A program made the position numbers and the translations under genes. Source: Flavobacterium psychrophilum (lineage in GTDB: Bacteria; Bacteroidota; Bacteroidia; Flavobacteriales; Flavobacteriaceae). Taken from it: a stretch of 15,692 nucleotides of DNA. Of this stretch, positions 1-5,630 are shown in pieces. The stretch is from positions 1 to 15,692 of the forward strand of contig CAMDQL010000040.1 in NCBI GenBank assembly GCA_945905915.1, written 5' to 3'. The first letter of the stretch is position 1, and every line of letters starts with the position of its first letter. The notes below the pieces were generated by a model, which saw only the letters and a list, made by a program, of their open reading frames with translations, made no database searches and was not told where the DNA came from.

Positions 1-1142
1 AATAAGAAGATAGTAGAAACTACAATAAATACATTCTCCCATTCAAATAAAACAGGGTAGGGCATCGATTCAGTGATCATAATAAATGCAAATTGTTGTT
101 GTGCTAAAATAATTAGGATAGCAATTGCTAAACCAATGGCTAGCCCAAAAAGAGTAATGATAATTCCTTGGGTAAAAAAGATATTTCGGATAGCGGTTTT
201 GGTTAAACCAATATTAAAAAGAGTCTTCAAATTTTCTCTTTTGTCGATAATTATCATAACAATAGCTCCGGCTAAACAAAATAGCGTCAGAATAACTACT
301 AATGTGCTAAATAAATAAATAAATAAGTTTTCAGACTGAAGCATTTTATAAAGTGAATCATTTAATTGGGCTCTATTTTTTATTTTTACTGAGGATCCAA
401 AAATGTCTTCTAAATCGCTCCTAACTTCTTCTTCGGTGGTGTTTGGAGCAGCTTTTAGTTCTAACGAAGTATATTGATTAGAAGCTAATCCTAATAAATT
501 TTGGGCTAATGTGATATCACAAAATACAAACCGACCATCTAGTTCTTCATTAACTGAATAAACACCCGAAGGAAAAAGAGCCGCAGTATTAAATGCGTCC
601 ATTGGATTTTCAATAGCTCCTTTGCCTGGTTTTGGTGCATATACTTGTAACTGATGGTTAAAATCAAACAATCCTAGGGCTAATTTCCGACTGATTTCGG
701 CACCCACAACCACTTCTTCAGTGTTCGGCGAAAGCCATTCACCCAAATACATGTGCGCATTAAAATTGGTAACAGCTGAATAACTTTGGTCCACCCCTTT
801 AATTTCGGCAACAATTTCTTTTTCATCATAAATAAAGTAGACGCGCTCGGTTACTACTTTACTAAAGGCAGTAATGGACTTGCATGCTTTTAATTTATTT
901 TCTTGATTTTTAGTTACCAAAAAATTCTTTCCTGAGGTCGTTTCTACTTTAAAATCAGGATCGGTTGCATTGGCAAAATTAAGCGTGAACTCTTTTAGGC
1001 CACTAAAAACAGATAAAAAAACAAACAGCCCCATAGTACTGGCAATAATTCCCATAGAAGCAATGCCAGTGATAATATTAATGGCTTTGTTCTTGCTGAA
1101 ACTTATAGCATAGCGTTTGGCGATATATAAGGAAAGGTTCAA
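1..1142 (-). CDS. FtsX/LolC-E-like ABC transporter permease (partial, C-terminus beyond left edge)
   Basis: Inner-membrane permease subunit of the MacB/FtsX/LolCDE type, a group that works with a separate ATPase on lipoprotein release or envelope transport; its own substrate cannot be told. My reading of the minus strand gives 380 residues before the edge. It opens MNLSLYIAKRYAIS, has TM1 at about residues 24-46, a periplasmic MacB_PCD-like domain at about 50-265, TM2 at about 273-298 and TM3 at about 322-347. The loop after TM2 (KRENLKTLFNIGLTKTAIRN) is the usual FtsX-domain loop before the next helix. The last helix is cut by the window edge. I start it at a TTG (1140-1142), 1 nt after the rbfA stop, because no ATG lies nearby in frame and homologues begin with the same (M)NxxLYIAKRY. 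It is very likely cotranscribed with rbfA, a pairing common in Bacteroidetes. Family call firm, start and substrate less so. Confidence 0.85.
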   Translation of the reverse strand, partial: MNLSLYIAKRYAISFSKNKAINIITGIASMGIIASTMGLFVFLSVFSGLKEFTLNFANATDPDFKVETTSGKNFLVTKNQENKLKACKSITAFSKVVTERVYFIYDEKEIVAEIKGVDQSYSAVTNFNAHMYLGEWLSPNTEEVVVGAEISRKLALGLFDFNHQLQVYAPKPGKGAIENPMDAFNTAALFPSGVYSVNEELDGRFVFCDITLAQNLLGLASNQYTSLELKAAPNTTEEEVRSDLEDIFGSSVKIKNRAQLNDSLYKMLQSENLFIYLFSTLVVILTLFCLAGAIVMIIIDKRENLKTLFNIGLTKTAIRNIFFTQGIIITLFGLAIGLAIAILIILAQQQFAFIMITESMPYPVLFEWENVFIVVSTIFL

Positions 1143-1143
1143 A

Positions 1144-1536
1144 TTATGATTTCTTTCTTTTTTCTAATAAATCTGGATTTTCAATAGGATTTTCTTCTCC
1201 TGCTAAGGCTTTGTCAATTTTTTCAATATAATCTAAACTATCGTCAATATAGAAAATCAAATTAGGCACTTTTCGCAATTGATTTTTTACGCGTTGGGCT
1301 AAATCGTGTTTAATTAAAGGAGCATTACTTTTTACGGCAGCTAATATTTCTGCTGCTTTTTCGGTAGGAAAAACACTCAAATGTACTTTAGCGATAGATA
1401 AATCAGAAGTAACATTTACTTTTGAAACCGAAATTACCAAATTATTGATGTTGTTTTTACGAATTTCGCCTTGTAAAATGGACACCAAATCGTTTTGTAA
1501 AAGGGCTCCTATTTTTTTTTGTCTGTTTGTTTCCAT
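1144..1536 (-). CDS. rbfA: Ribosome-binding factor A
   Basis: RbfA binds the free 30S subunit near the 5' end of 16S rRNA and is needed for late maturation of the small subunit and cold adaptation. The 130-residue product starts METNRQKKIG and covers a single type-II KH domain. Family signatures are the N-terminal helix (LLQNDLVSIL), the strand VHLSVFP, and the C-terminal block RVKNQLRKVPNLIFYIDD (about residues 83-100), followed by a short charged tail. Length is normal for the family. I take the ATG at 1534-1536 rather than an in-frame codon 15 nt upstream, since METNRQ matches the family start. A promoter-like TATTTTTG lies only 4 nt before this ATG. The next gene, a permease, follows after 1 nt. 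It is divergent from the epimerase gene. Confidence 0.95.
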   Translation of the reverse strand: METNRQKKIGALLQNDLVSILQGEIRKNNINNLVISVSKVNVTSDLSIAKVHLSVFPTEKAAEILAAVKSNAPLIKHDLAQRVKNQLRKVPNLIFYIDDSLDYIEKIDKALAGEENPIENPDLLEKRKKS

Positions 1537-1540
1537 GAGG

Positions 1541-1548
1541 CAAAAATA
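1541..1548 (-). promoter_or_regulatory. Possible -7 element for rbfA (near-leaderless)
   Basis: Read on the minus strand this is TATTTTTG, an exact fit to the Bacteroidetes TAnnTTTG element. Only CCTC separates it from the rbfA ATG, so a start site 5-7 nt downstream would fall at or inside the start codon. No TTG lies at the right distance for a -33 element. Confidence 0.35.
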
Positions 1549-1595
1549 CAATAAGATTTTCGATTGAAGATTAACGATTTTGGATTTTTGAAGTT

Positions 1596-1623
1596 TTGGT
1601 TTGTTTTTTATTTCATAATTTTA
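1596..1623 (+). promoter_or_regulatory. Promoter of the methylmalonyl-CoA epimerase gene
   Basis: TTG (1596-1598), a 17-nt spacer, then TAATTTTA (1616-1623), one base off TAnnTTTG. The predicted transcript start, about 1629-1630, gives a leader of only about 8 nt. Confidence 0.5.
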
Positions 1624-1637
1624 CGGAAATTAGCACC

Positions 1638-2042
1638 ATGAGAAAAATCGAACATATAGGTATCGCCGTTAAAGATTTAGCAGCTTCGAATACTCTTTTC
1701 GAACAATTATTGGGTCAGCCTCCTTATAAAGAAGAAGAAGTAGCAAGTGAAGGCGTAAAAACTTCTTTTTTCATGAACGGACCCAATAAAATAGAACTAT
1801 TAGAAGCAACCAACCCTGAGAGTCCAATTGCAAAGTTTTTAGAAAAAAAAGGAGAAGGTATTCATCATATTGCTTTTGATGTGGAAGATATTGTCGTAGA
1901 AATTGCCCGATTAAAAAAAGAAGGGTTTATCGTGCTGAATGAAGTGCCTAAAAAAGGTGCCGATAATAAATTAGTTGCCTTTTTACATCCAAAAAGCACT
2001 AATGGAGTTTTGATTGAGTTGTGTCAGGAAATTATTGAATAG
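1638..2042 (+). CDS. mce: Methylmalonyl-CoA epimerase
   Basis: Interconverts (R)- and (S)-methylmalonyl-CoA in the cytosol, linking propionyl-CoA carboxylase with methylmalonyl-CoA mutase. The 134-residue product is a glyoxalase/VOC-fold protein with two beta-alpha-beta-beta-beta modules. Likely metal ligands fall at the expected places: His6 (KIEHIGIAV), Glu53 (NKIELLE, where the family has Gln or Glu), one His of GIHHIAF (76/77) and Glu127 (VLIELCQ). I start at ATG 1638 because MRKIEHIGIA is the family N-terminus; the 14 extra in-frame codons upstream would cover the promoter. No mutase or carboxylase gene is next to it, and in this phylum mce often stands alone. A tRNA gene follows 85 nt downstream. 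Confidence 0.93.
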   Translation: MRKIEHIGIAVKDLAASNTLFEQLLGQPPYKEEEVASEGVKTSFFMNGPNKIELLEATNPESPIAKFLEKKGEGIHHIAFDVEDIVVEIARLKKEGFIVLNEVPKKGADNKLVAFLHPKSTNGVLIELCQEIIE

Positions 2043-2083
2043 CAATTGTTTACTAGAAAACAGAAGAGAAGTAGTAAAAAAAT

Positions 2084-2114
2084 TTGCAGTAAATAGAAAT
2101 TAGCTGTAATATTG
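2084..2114 (+). promoter_or_regulatory. Probable promoter of the tRNA gene
   Basis: TTG (2084-2086), a 20-nt spacer and TAATATTG (2107-2114; one mismatch to TAnnTTTG). The predicted start near 2120 lies about 8 nt before the mature tRNA 5' end. Confidence 0.45.
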
Positions 2115-2127
2115 CAGACTCTTAACT

Positions 2128-2201
2128 GGTCCTATAGCTCAGTTGGTTAGAGCACCTGACTCATAATCAGGTGGTCCCTGGTTCGAGCCCAGGTGGGACC
2201 A
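2128..2201 (+). tRNA. tRNA with CAU anticodon, probably tRNA-Ile2 (lysidine type)
   Basis: A complete cloverleaf of 74 nt: acceptor stem GGTCCTA/TGGGACC, D arm, anticodon stem CCTGA/TCAGG with loop CTCATAA (anticodon CAT), a 5-nt variable region TGGTC, and a T arm CCTGG-TTCGAGC-CCAGG. Discriminator base A; the CCA end is not encoded. CAU can be elongator Met, initiator Met or Ile2. The paired G1-C72 end argues against an initiator. The C4-G69 and C5-G68 pairs are those TilS recognises in E. coli tRNA-Ile2, so I favour Ile2, which reads AUA after the C34 is changed to lysidine. Elongator Met is the main alternative. That it is a tRNA gene is essentially certain. Confidence 0.95.
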
Positions 2202-2210
2202 CATTAAATC

Positions 2211-2242
2211 AAAGACTTCACAGTAATGTGAGGTCTTTTTTT
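2211..2242 (+). terminator. Rho-independent terminator after the tRNA
   Basis: A 12-bp stem (2211-2222 with 2227-2238, one G-T wobble), loop GTAA, and a T run through 2242. Confidence 0.9.
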
Positions 2243-2308
2243 ATACCTTCATTTAAAAATTAAAAACCGCATACTTTACCGATAGTAGCAACTAATTCAT
2301 TGATTCCC

Positions 2309-2345
2309 AATGTTAAGTTTTCGCCAAAACTAAAAACTTAACATT
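2309..2345. repeat. 13-bp perfect inverted repeat upstream of the lysine-rich gene (operator candidate)
   Basis: AATGTTAAGTTTT (2309-2321) and its exact reverse complement AAAACTTAACATT (2333-2345), separated by 11 nt. The right arm runs into the -33 TTG of the promoter at 2344-2372. There is no T tract after it, so a protein-binding site is likelier than a terminator. Confidence 0.6.
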
Positions 2346-2393
2346 GCCGTATTAATATTTAATTTACCTTTGCATAACATTTACTTAACATTG
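2336..2393 (+). repeat. Direct repeat ACTTAACATTG flanking the promoter core
   Basis: The 11-mer occurs exactly at 2336-2346 (right palindrome arm plus -33) and again at 2383-2393, just after the predicted transcript start, 47 nt apart. With the left palindrome arm this makes three copies of TTAACATT around one promoter. Confidence 0.6.
2344..2372 (+). promoter_or_regulatory. Promoter of the lysine-rich protein gene
   Basis: TTG (2344-2346), an 18-nt spacer, then TACCTTTG (2365-2372), an exact TAnnTTTG match. The predicted start near 2379 leaves a leader of about 35 nt. Confidence 0.7.
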
Positions 2394-2414
2394 AAACAGC
2401 AAACAAAACATATA

Positions 2415-2906
2415 ATGGAAGAAAACAAACAAATTGAGGAAACAAACCAAGCAGAAAAAGTAGTAACTAGTAGTGTAACTGCACCAAAAACAGCTACTCC
2501 AGTTAGAAGAACAGCTACAAGAAAACCGGCTGTAAAAAAAGAAGTTGCAACACCTACAACTGCTAAACCTCAAAGCACTCCAAGAGTTAGAAAACCAGTT
2601 GCAGTGAAACCAGTTGCAGAAATTACTGCTCCTGTTGAAAGTAATACTGCAATTAAAGATTCACTTGAAAATGATGAAACAAAAAAGTTAGACAAAAATA
2701 ACCTCAAAAAACTTAAAAAGATGAGTAAAAAAACCACTGAAAAAGAAAAGAAAGAAAAAGCAAAACTAAAAGAGAAACAAAAGAAAGCTAATAAAAAGAA
2801 AAAAGACAAAGCTAAGAAAGAGAAAGCAAAAATGAAATTGAAAGCGAAAGCAGCTAAGAAAAAAGCAAATTCTAAAAAGAAGAAAGCTAAATCTAAAAAG
2901 AAATAG
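2415..2906 (+). CDS. Lysine-rich, low-complexity basic protein (histone H1-like tail)
   Basis: Not a named family that I can identify. The 163-residue product has three parts: an acidic/polar start (MEENKQIEETNQAEK), a Thr/Ala/Pro/Val stretch with scattered Arg and Lys (about 18-75), and, after a short acidic patch (86-93), a tail in which about 41 of the last 74 residues are Lys, mixed with Ala and Glu. There are no Cys or Trp residues, no membrane segment and no signal peptide. It should be intrinsically disordered and bind nucleic acid or other polyanions, like bacterial H1-like proteins, but this is inferred from composition alone. The ATG at 2415 is preferred over an upstream in-frame start because the promoter -7 element lies at 2365-2372. 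Single-gene unit with its own promoter, operator-like repeats and terminator. Confidence 0.8.
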   Translation: MEENKQIEETNQAEKVVTSSVTAPKTATPVRRTATRKPAVKKEVATPTTAKPQSTPRVRKPVAVKPVAEITAPVESNTAIKDSLENDETKKLDKNNLKKLKKMSKKTTEKEKKEKAKLKEKQKKANKKKKDKAKKEKAKMKLKAKAAKKKANSKKKKAKSKKK

Positions 2907-2921
2907 TTAACAGATTATTTT

Positions 2922-2950
2922 AAAGCCTTACAGAAATGTAGGGTTTTTTT
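2922..2950 (+). terminator. Terminator after the lysine-rich gene, overlapping the ribE stop codon
   Basis: An 11-bp stem with two G-T wobbles (2922-2932 with 2937-2947), GAAA loop, and T run. It sits between two converging genes. Read from the minus strand the following T tract is poor, so it works mainly for the plus strand. Confidence 0.8.
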
Positions 2951-3539
2951 ATTTTCTCAAATCCGTCAATCTTGCTACATATTTACCAATAACATCAAAC
3001 TCTAAATTTACACTTGTGCCAATTTTGTAGGTATGAAAATTAGTATGTTCATAGGTATAAGGAATAATCGCTACACTAAAGCTGTTTTTTTCTGAATTTA
3101 CGACCGTTAAACTGGTTCCATTTATCGTAATAGAGCCTTTTTCAATAGTAATATTTGAAAGTGCCGGGTCATATTTAAAGGTAAAAACCCAACTCCCATT
3201 GGCTTCTATAATATTGGTACAAGTGCCCGTTTGATCCACGTGACCTTGCACAATATGTCCGTCTAATCGGTCACCCAGTTTCATAGCGCGCTCTAAATTG
3301 AGTACATCATTCACTTGCCATGAGCCAATTGCCGTTTTATCTATGGTTTCCTGAATAGCAGTTACGGTGTATTCGTTTTGGTTGATTTTTACCACCGTTA
3401 AACAAATACCATTATGAGCCACACTTTGATCAATTTTTAGTTCGTGCGTAATTTCCGAAGCCACGGTAATGTGCAGATTTCCTTGCTCTTTTTGAATTTC
3501 TTTGATTATTCCGAGTGTTTCTATAATTCCGGTAAACAT
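2949..3539 (-). CDS. ribE: Riboflavin synthase, alpha chain
   Basis: Catalyses the last step of riboflavin synthesis: two molecules of 6,7-dimethyl-8-ribityllumazine give one riboflavin and one pyrimidinedione. The 196-residue product opens with the family hallmark MFTGIIETLG and shows two tandem lumazine-binding barrels, about 1-96 and 97-190. Each carries the repeat motif: NGICLTVV (43-50) and NGTSLTVV (140-147). RLDGHIVQGHVDQTG (91-105) joins the two. Length is normal. The frame stays open far upstream to 3782, but those residues lie antisense inside pdxA and do not resemble the family. It is divergent from pdxA. The 58-nt spacer is too short to hold an FMN riboswitch. No other rib gene is present. 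Confidence 0.96.
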   Translation of the reverse strand: MFTGIIETLGIIKEIQKEQGNLHITVASEITHELKIDQSVAHNGICLTVVKINQNEYTVTAIQETIDKTAIGSWQVNDVLNLERAMKLGDRLDGHIVQGHVDQTGTCTNIIEANGSWVFTFKYDPALSNITIEKGSITINGTSLTVVNSEKNSFSVAIIPYTYEHTNFHTYKIGTSVNLEFDVIGKYVARLTDLRK

Positions 3540-3556
3540 AACTGATATAATTTTAC

Positions 3557-3564
3557 TAAATTTG
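3557..3564 (+). promoter_or_regulatory. Probable -7 element for pdxA
   Basis: TAAATTTG, an exact TAnnTTTG match 33 nt before the pdxA ATG. No clear TTG at the -33 distance. Confidence 0.5.
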
Positions 3565-3569
3565 CACTT

Positions 3570-3577
3570 CAAAAGTA
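3570..3577 (-). promoter_or_regulatory. Probable -7 element for ribE
   Basis: Minus strand TACTTTTG, an exact TAnnTTTG match 30 nt before the ribE ATG. It lies 5 nt from the oppositely oriented pdxA element, so the two transcripts would start within each other's promoter. Confidence 0.5.
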
Positions 3578-3597
3578 AGCAATAAATCACATTCGTT

Positions 3598-4647
3598 ATG
3601 GTTAAAAAAGCAGAAAATATAATTGTTGGAATTTCGGTAGGAGATTTAAATGGTATTGGAAGCGAAGTCATATTAAAAACATTTGAAGATACTCGAATGT
3701 TAGAATTGTGTACGCCCGTTATTTTTGCCAATGTTAAAATCATCTCTTTTTTAAAGAGAGAATTGAATTTAACTGCAGCCATTCACGGAATTGATAAATT
3801 AGAACAACTCGTAGTTGGAAAAATAAATGTCTTAAACGTTTGGCGCGATGGCGTGGATTTAGAATTTGGAAAAAACGATGCGGCGGTAGGAAGTTATGCT
3901 ATAAAATCATTTGTTGCCGCAACAAAAGCGTTGAAAGAAGGTTTTGTTGATGTTTTAGTAACCGCACCTATTAATAAATACAACATTCAATCAGAGGAAT
4001 TTAAATTCCCAGGTCATACCGATTATTTGGATAAAGAATTAAACGGAAATGCCTTGATGCTTATGGTGCATGACGATTTGCGTGTGGGATTATTGACTGA
4101 TCATGTTCCTGTTAATGAAGTAGCGCAACAACTAACCGAAAAATTAATTTCCGAAAAATTAGAAACCATTATTAATACCTTAAAACAAGATTTTGAAATT
4201 GAAAAACCAAAAGTCGCTGTTTTAGGATTGAATCCACATTCGGGCGATAACGGTGTAATTGGCAATGAAGAAGAAAAAATAATCAAGCCCACGTTGAAAA
4301 AATTATTTGAAGCCGGAAATATGGTATTTGGACCTTTCCCAGCTGATGGATTTTTTGGCTCGGGTCAGTATGAAAAGTACGATGCGGTTTTAGCCATGTA
4401 TCACGATCAAGGGTTAATTCCGTTTAAAACGCTTTCATTTGGCAACGGAGTTAATTATACAGCGGGTTTAGATAAAATTCGCACATCTCCAGATCACGGC
4501 ACAGCCTATGAAATTGCGGGTAAAGGGTTGGCCAATAACGAATCATTCAAAGAAGCAGTTTATTTAGCAATTGATATTTTTCATAGACGAAATGACTATC
4601 AAGAGCTTACTAAAAACCAATTAAAAACAAAACAAAAACAGTTATAA
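3598..4647 (+). CDS. pdxA: 4-hydroxythreonine-4-phosphate dehydrogenase
   Basis: Oxidises 4-phosphohydroxy-L-threonine with NAD(P)+ in the DXP-dependent route to pyridoxal phosphate; the product is then condensed by PdxJ. The 349-residue protein shows the family motifs in order: GISVGDLNGIGSE (11-23), the substrate-binding PGHTDYL (138-144), and the three metal-binding histidines expected from E. coli PdxA (166, 211, 266), here His169 (LTDHVP), His214 (LNPHSGD) and His269 (MYHDQG). RTSPDHGTAYEIAG (295-308) closes the active site. Length is slightly above E. coli's because of a Lys/Gln-rich tail. The ATG at 3598 places the first strand at residue 8. yceD follows 81 nt later behind its own promoter. 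pdxA beside yceD-rpmF is a common Bacteroidetes order. Confidence 0.96.
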   Translation: MVKKAENIIVGISVGDLNGIGSEVILKTFEDTRMLELCTPVIFANVKIISFLKRELNLTAAIHGIDKLEQLVVGKINVLNVWRDGVDLEFGKNDAAVGSYAIKSFVAATKALKEGFVDVLVTAPINKYNIQSEEFKFPGHTDYLDKELNGNALMLMVHDDLRVGLLTDHVPVNEVAQQLTEKLISEKLETIINTLKQDFEIEKPKVAVLGLNPHSGDNGVIGNEEEKIIKPTLKKLFEAGNMVFGPFPADGFFGSGQYEKYDAVLAMYHDQGLIPFKTLSFGNGVNYTAGLDKIRTSPDHGTAYEIAGKGLANNESFKEAVYLAIDIFHRRNDYQELTKNQLKTKQKQL

Positions 4648-4665
4648 ACAAAAAAATGTTTGTAA
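4642..4665. repeat. Imperfect 9-bp inverted repeat at the end of pdxA
   Basis: TTATAAACA (4642-4650) and TGTTTGTAA (4657-4665) pair with one G-T wobble over a 6-nt A loop. It covers the pdxA stop codon and ends 5 nt before the -33 of the next promoter. No T tract follows, so it is not an ordinary terminator. Confidence 0.3.
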
Positions 4666-4670
4666 CGCGT

Positions 4671-4698
4671 TTGAATTTATAATAATTTTATATCTTTG
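4671..4698 (+). promoter_or_regulatory. Promoter of the yceD-rpmF unit
   Basis: TTG (4671-4673), a 17-nt spacer, TATCTTTG (4691-4698), exact for both elements. A 7-bp palindrome, ACCTTTT-A-AAAAGGT (4702-4716), sits at the predicted start. Confidence 0.75.
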
Positions 4699-4728
4699 CA
4701 CACCTTTTAAAAAGGTAAAACTGTTGTT

Positions 4729-5265
4729 ATGAACAATTTAAAAGAATATTTGATTCCTTTTATAGGATTAAAAATAGGGAAACACCAGTTTGATTATCAA
4801 TTAGATAATACGTTCTTTGCACACTTTGATTATGATGAATTTAACGAGGCATCAATTAAAGTTAGTGTAGTTTTGGAAAAGAAAAGCACTATGCTATCTC
4901 TTGAAATTAAGCATAAAGGAACTGTTAATGTGCCTTGTGATGTTTCAGGAGAAGAATTTGATTTAGTAATTAAAGGAAAACTGAACCTTATAGTAAAGTT
5001 TGGAGATACCTTTAATGATGAAAACGAAGAGTTGCTCATCTTGCCTCATGGCGAATTTCAAGTCAACGTGGCGCAATACATTTATGAATCAATTGTATTG
5101 TCGGTGCCTTTAAGAAGAATTCACCCCGGTGTAAAAGATGGTTCGCTAAAAGAAGTAATTGAAAAATTAGAATCTTTAGCTCCAAAAGAAAATAAAATTA
5201 GTGAACAAAAAGATGAGATAGACCCTAGATGGGAAAATTTAAAAAAACTATTAACGGATAAATAA
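4729..5265 (+). CDS. yceD: YceD/DUF177 family protein (23S rRNA accumulation protein)
   Basis: YceD-family proteins lie beside rpmF across bacteria and plants and are needed for normal 23S rRNA accumulation; the molecular action is not settled. The 178-residue product has the family layout: an N-terminal mixed region, a central VPCDVSGEEFDLVIKGKLNL block (about 68-87) with the characteristic single Cys, then an acidic stretch (FNDENEELL) and the conserved NVAQYIYESIVLSVPLRRIHPG (about 110-131), ending in a charged, probably flexible tail. rpmF follows after 9 nt, so the two are surely cotranscribed, and the pairing supports the call more strongly than any single residue does. Confidence 0.9.
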   Translation: MNNLKEYLIPFIGLKIGKHQFDYQLDNTFFAHFDYDEFNEASIKVSVVLEKKSTMLSLEIKHKGTVNVPCDVSGEEFDLVIKGKLNLIVKFGDTFNDENEELLILPHGEFQVNVAQYIYESIVLSVPLRRIHPGVKDGSLKEVIEKLESLAPKENKISEQKDEIDPRWENLKKLLTDK

Positions 5266-5274
5266 TACAGAAAA

Positions 5275-5469
5275 ATGGCACATCCTAAGAGAAGACAGTC
5301 CTCAACAAGAAGAGATAAAAGAAGAACACATTACAAAGCGACAGTTGCGCAAATTGCTACATGTCCTGTAACTGGTGAAGCACATTTATACCACAGAGCT
5401 TACTGGCATGAAGGTAAAATGTATTACAGAGGTCAAGTTGTTATTGATAAAGCAGAAGCTGTAGCGTAA
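5275..5469 (+). CDS. rpmF: 50S ribosomal protein L32
   Basis: Small basic protein of the large ribosomal subunit. The 64-residue product opens [20 protein letters not shown], the usual basic extension that threads into rRNA. The zinc-ribbon position holds only one Cys ([11 protein letters not shown], residues 30-40) instead of four, so this is a form that no longer binds zinc through a full Cys4 set, as in E. coli L32, which has none. The closing [11 protein letters not shown] is typical. It is second in the yceD-rpmF unit and is followed by a terminator. plsX, which often follows rpmF in other phyla, is absent; the next gene is fabH. Confidence 0.97.
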   Translation: MAHPKRRQSSTRRDKRRTHYKATVAQIATCPVTGEAHLYHRAYWHEGKMYYRGQVVIDKAEAVA

Positions 5470-5487
5470 TTGCATCAAAAAATAGAG

Positions 5488-5515
5488 AAAACTCTCACAT
5501 TGTGAGGGTTTTTTT
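5488..5515 (+). terminator. Terminator after rpmF
   Basis: An 11-bp stem (AAAACTCTCAC with GTGAGGGTTTT, one G-T wobble), a 3-nt loop ATT, and a T run. It separates yceD-rpmF from fabH-accBC, although read-through is possible. Confidence 0.9.
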
Positions 5516-5547
5516 GTTAAATACCCATTTGCTATAGATTTCTTATA

Positions 5548-5577
5548 TTGAATAGGATAGGTTTAAATTTTTTTTTG
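5548..5577 (+). promoter_or_regulatory. Weak candidate promoter of fabH-accB-accC
   Basis: TTG (5548-5550), a 19-nt spacer, then TTTTTTTG (5570-5577), which keeps the TTTG half of TAnnTTTG but lacks the TA. The predicted leader is about 47 nt. Confidence 0.35.
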
Positions 5578-5630
5578 TAATTTCCACCACTTTTCGAATT
5601 TAAAAAATTTGAAGAGAAAAATTAACCCTT

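Noticed and set aside
73..318. Plus-strand frame of 81 codons
   Set aside because: It is antisense to the permease, whose minus-strand reading is a clear FtsX-type protein; composition is unlike a real protein.
2250..2345. Palindrome at 2309-2345 as a terminator
   Set aside because: It has no T tract after it, and the tRNA terminator is already present at 2211-2242.
3540..3597. FMN riboswitch upstream of ribE
   Set aside because: The spacer is 58 bp with no RFN-type stems; there is no room for the aptamer.
3540..3782. N-terminal extension of riboflavin synthase
   Set aside because: The extra residues are antisense to pdxA, and the family begins at MFTGIIE (3539).
5470..5630. Missing or broken plsX between rpmF and fabH
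   Set aside because: Only a terminator and a weak promoter are present, with no remnant of plsX. rpmF directly followed by fabH is usual in this phylum.
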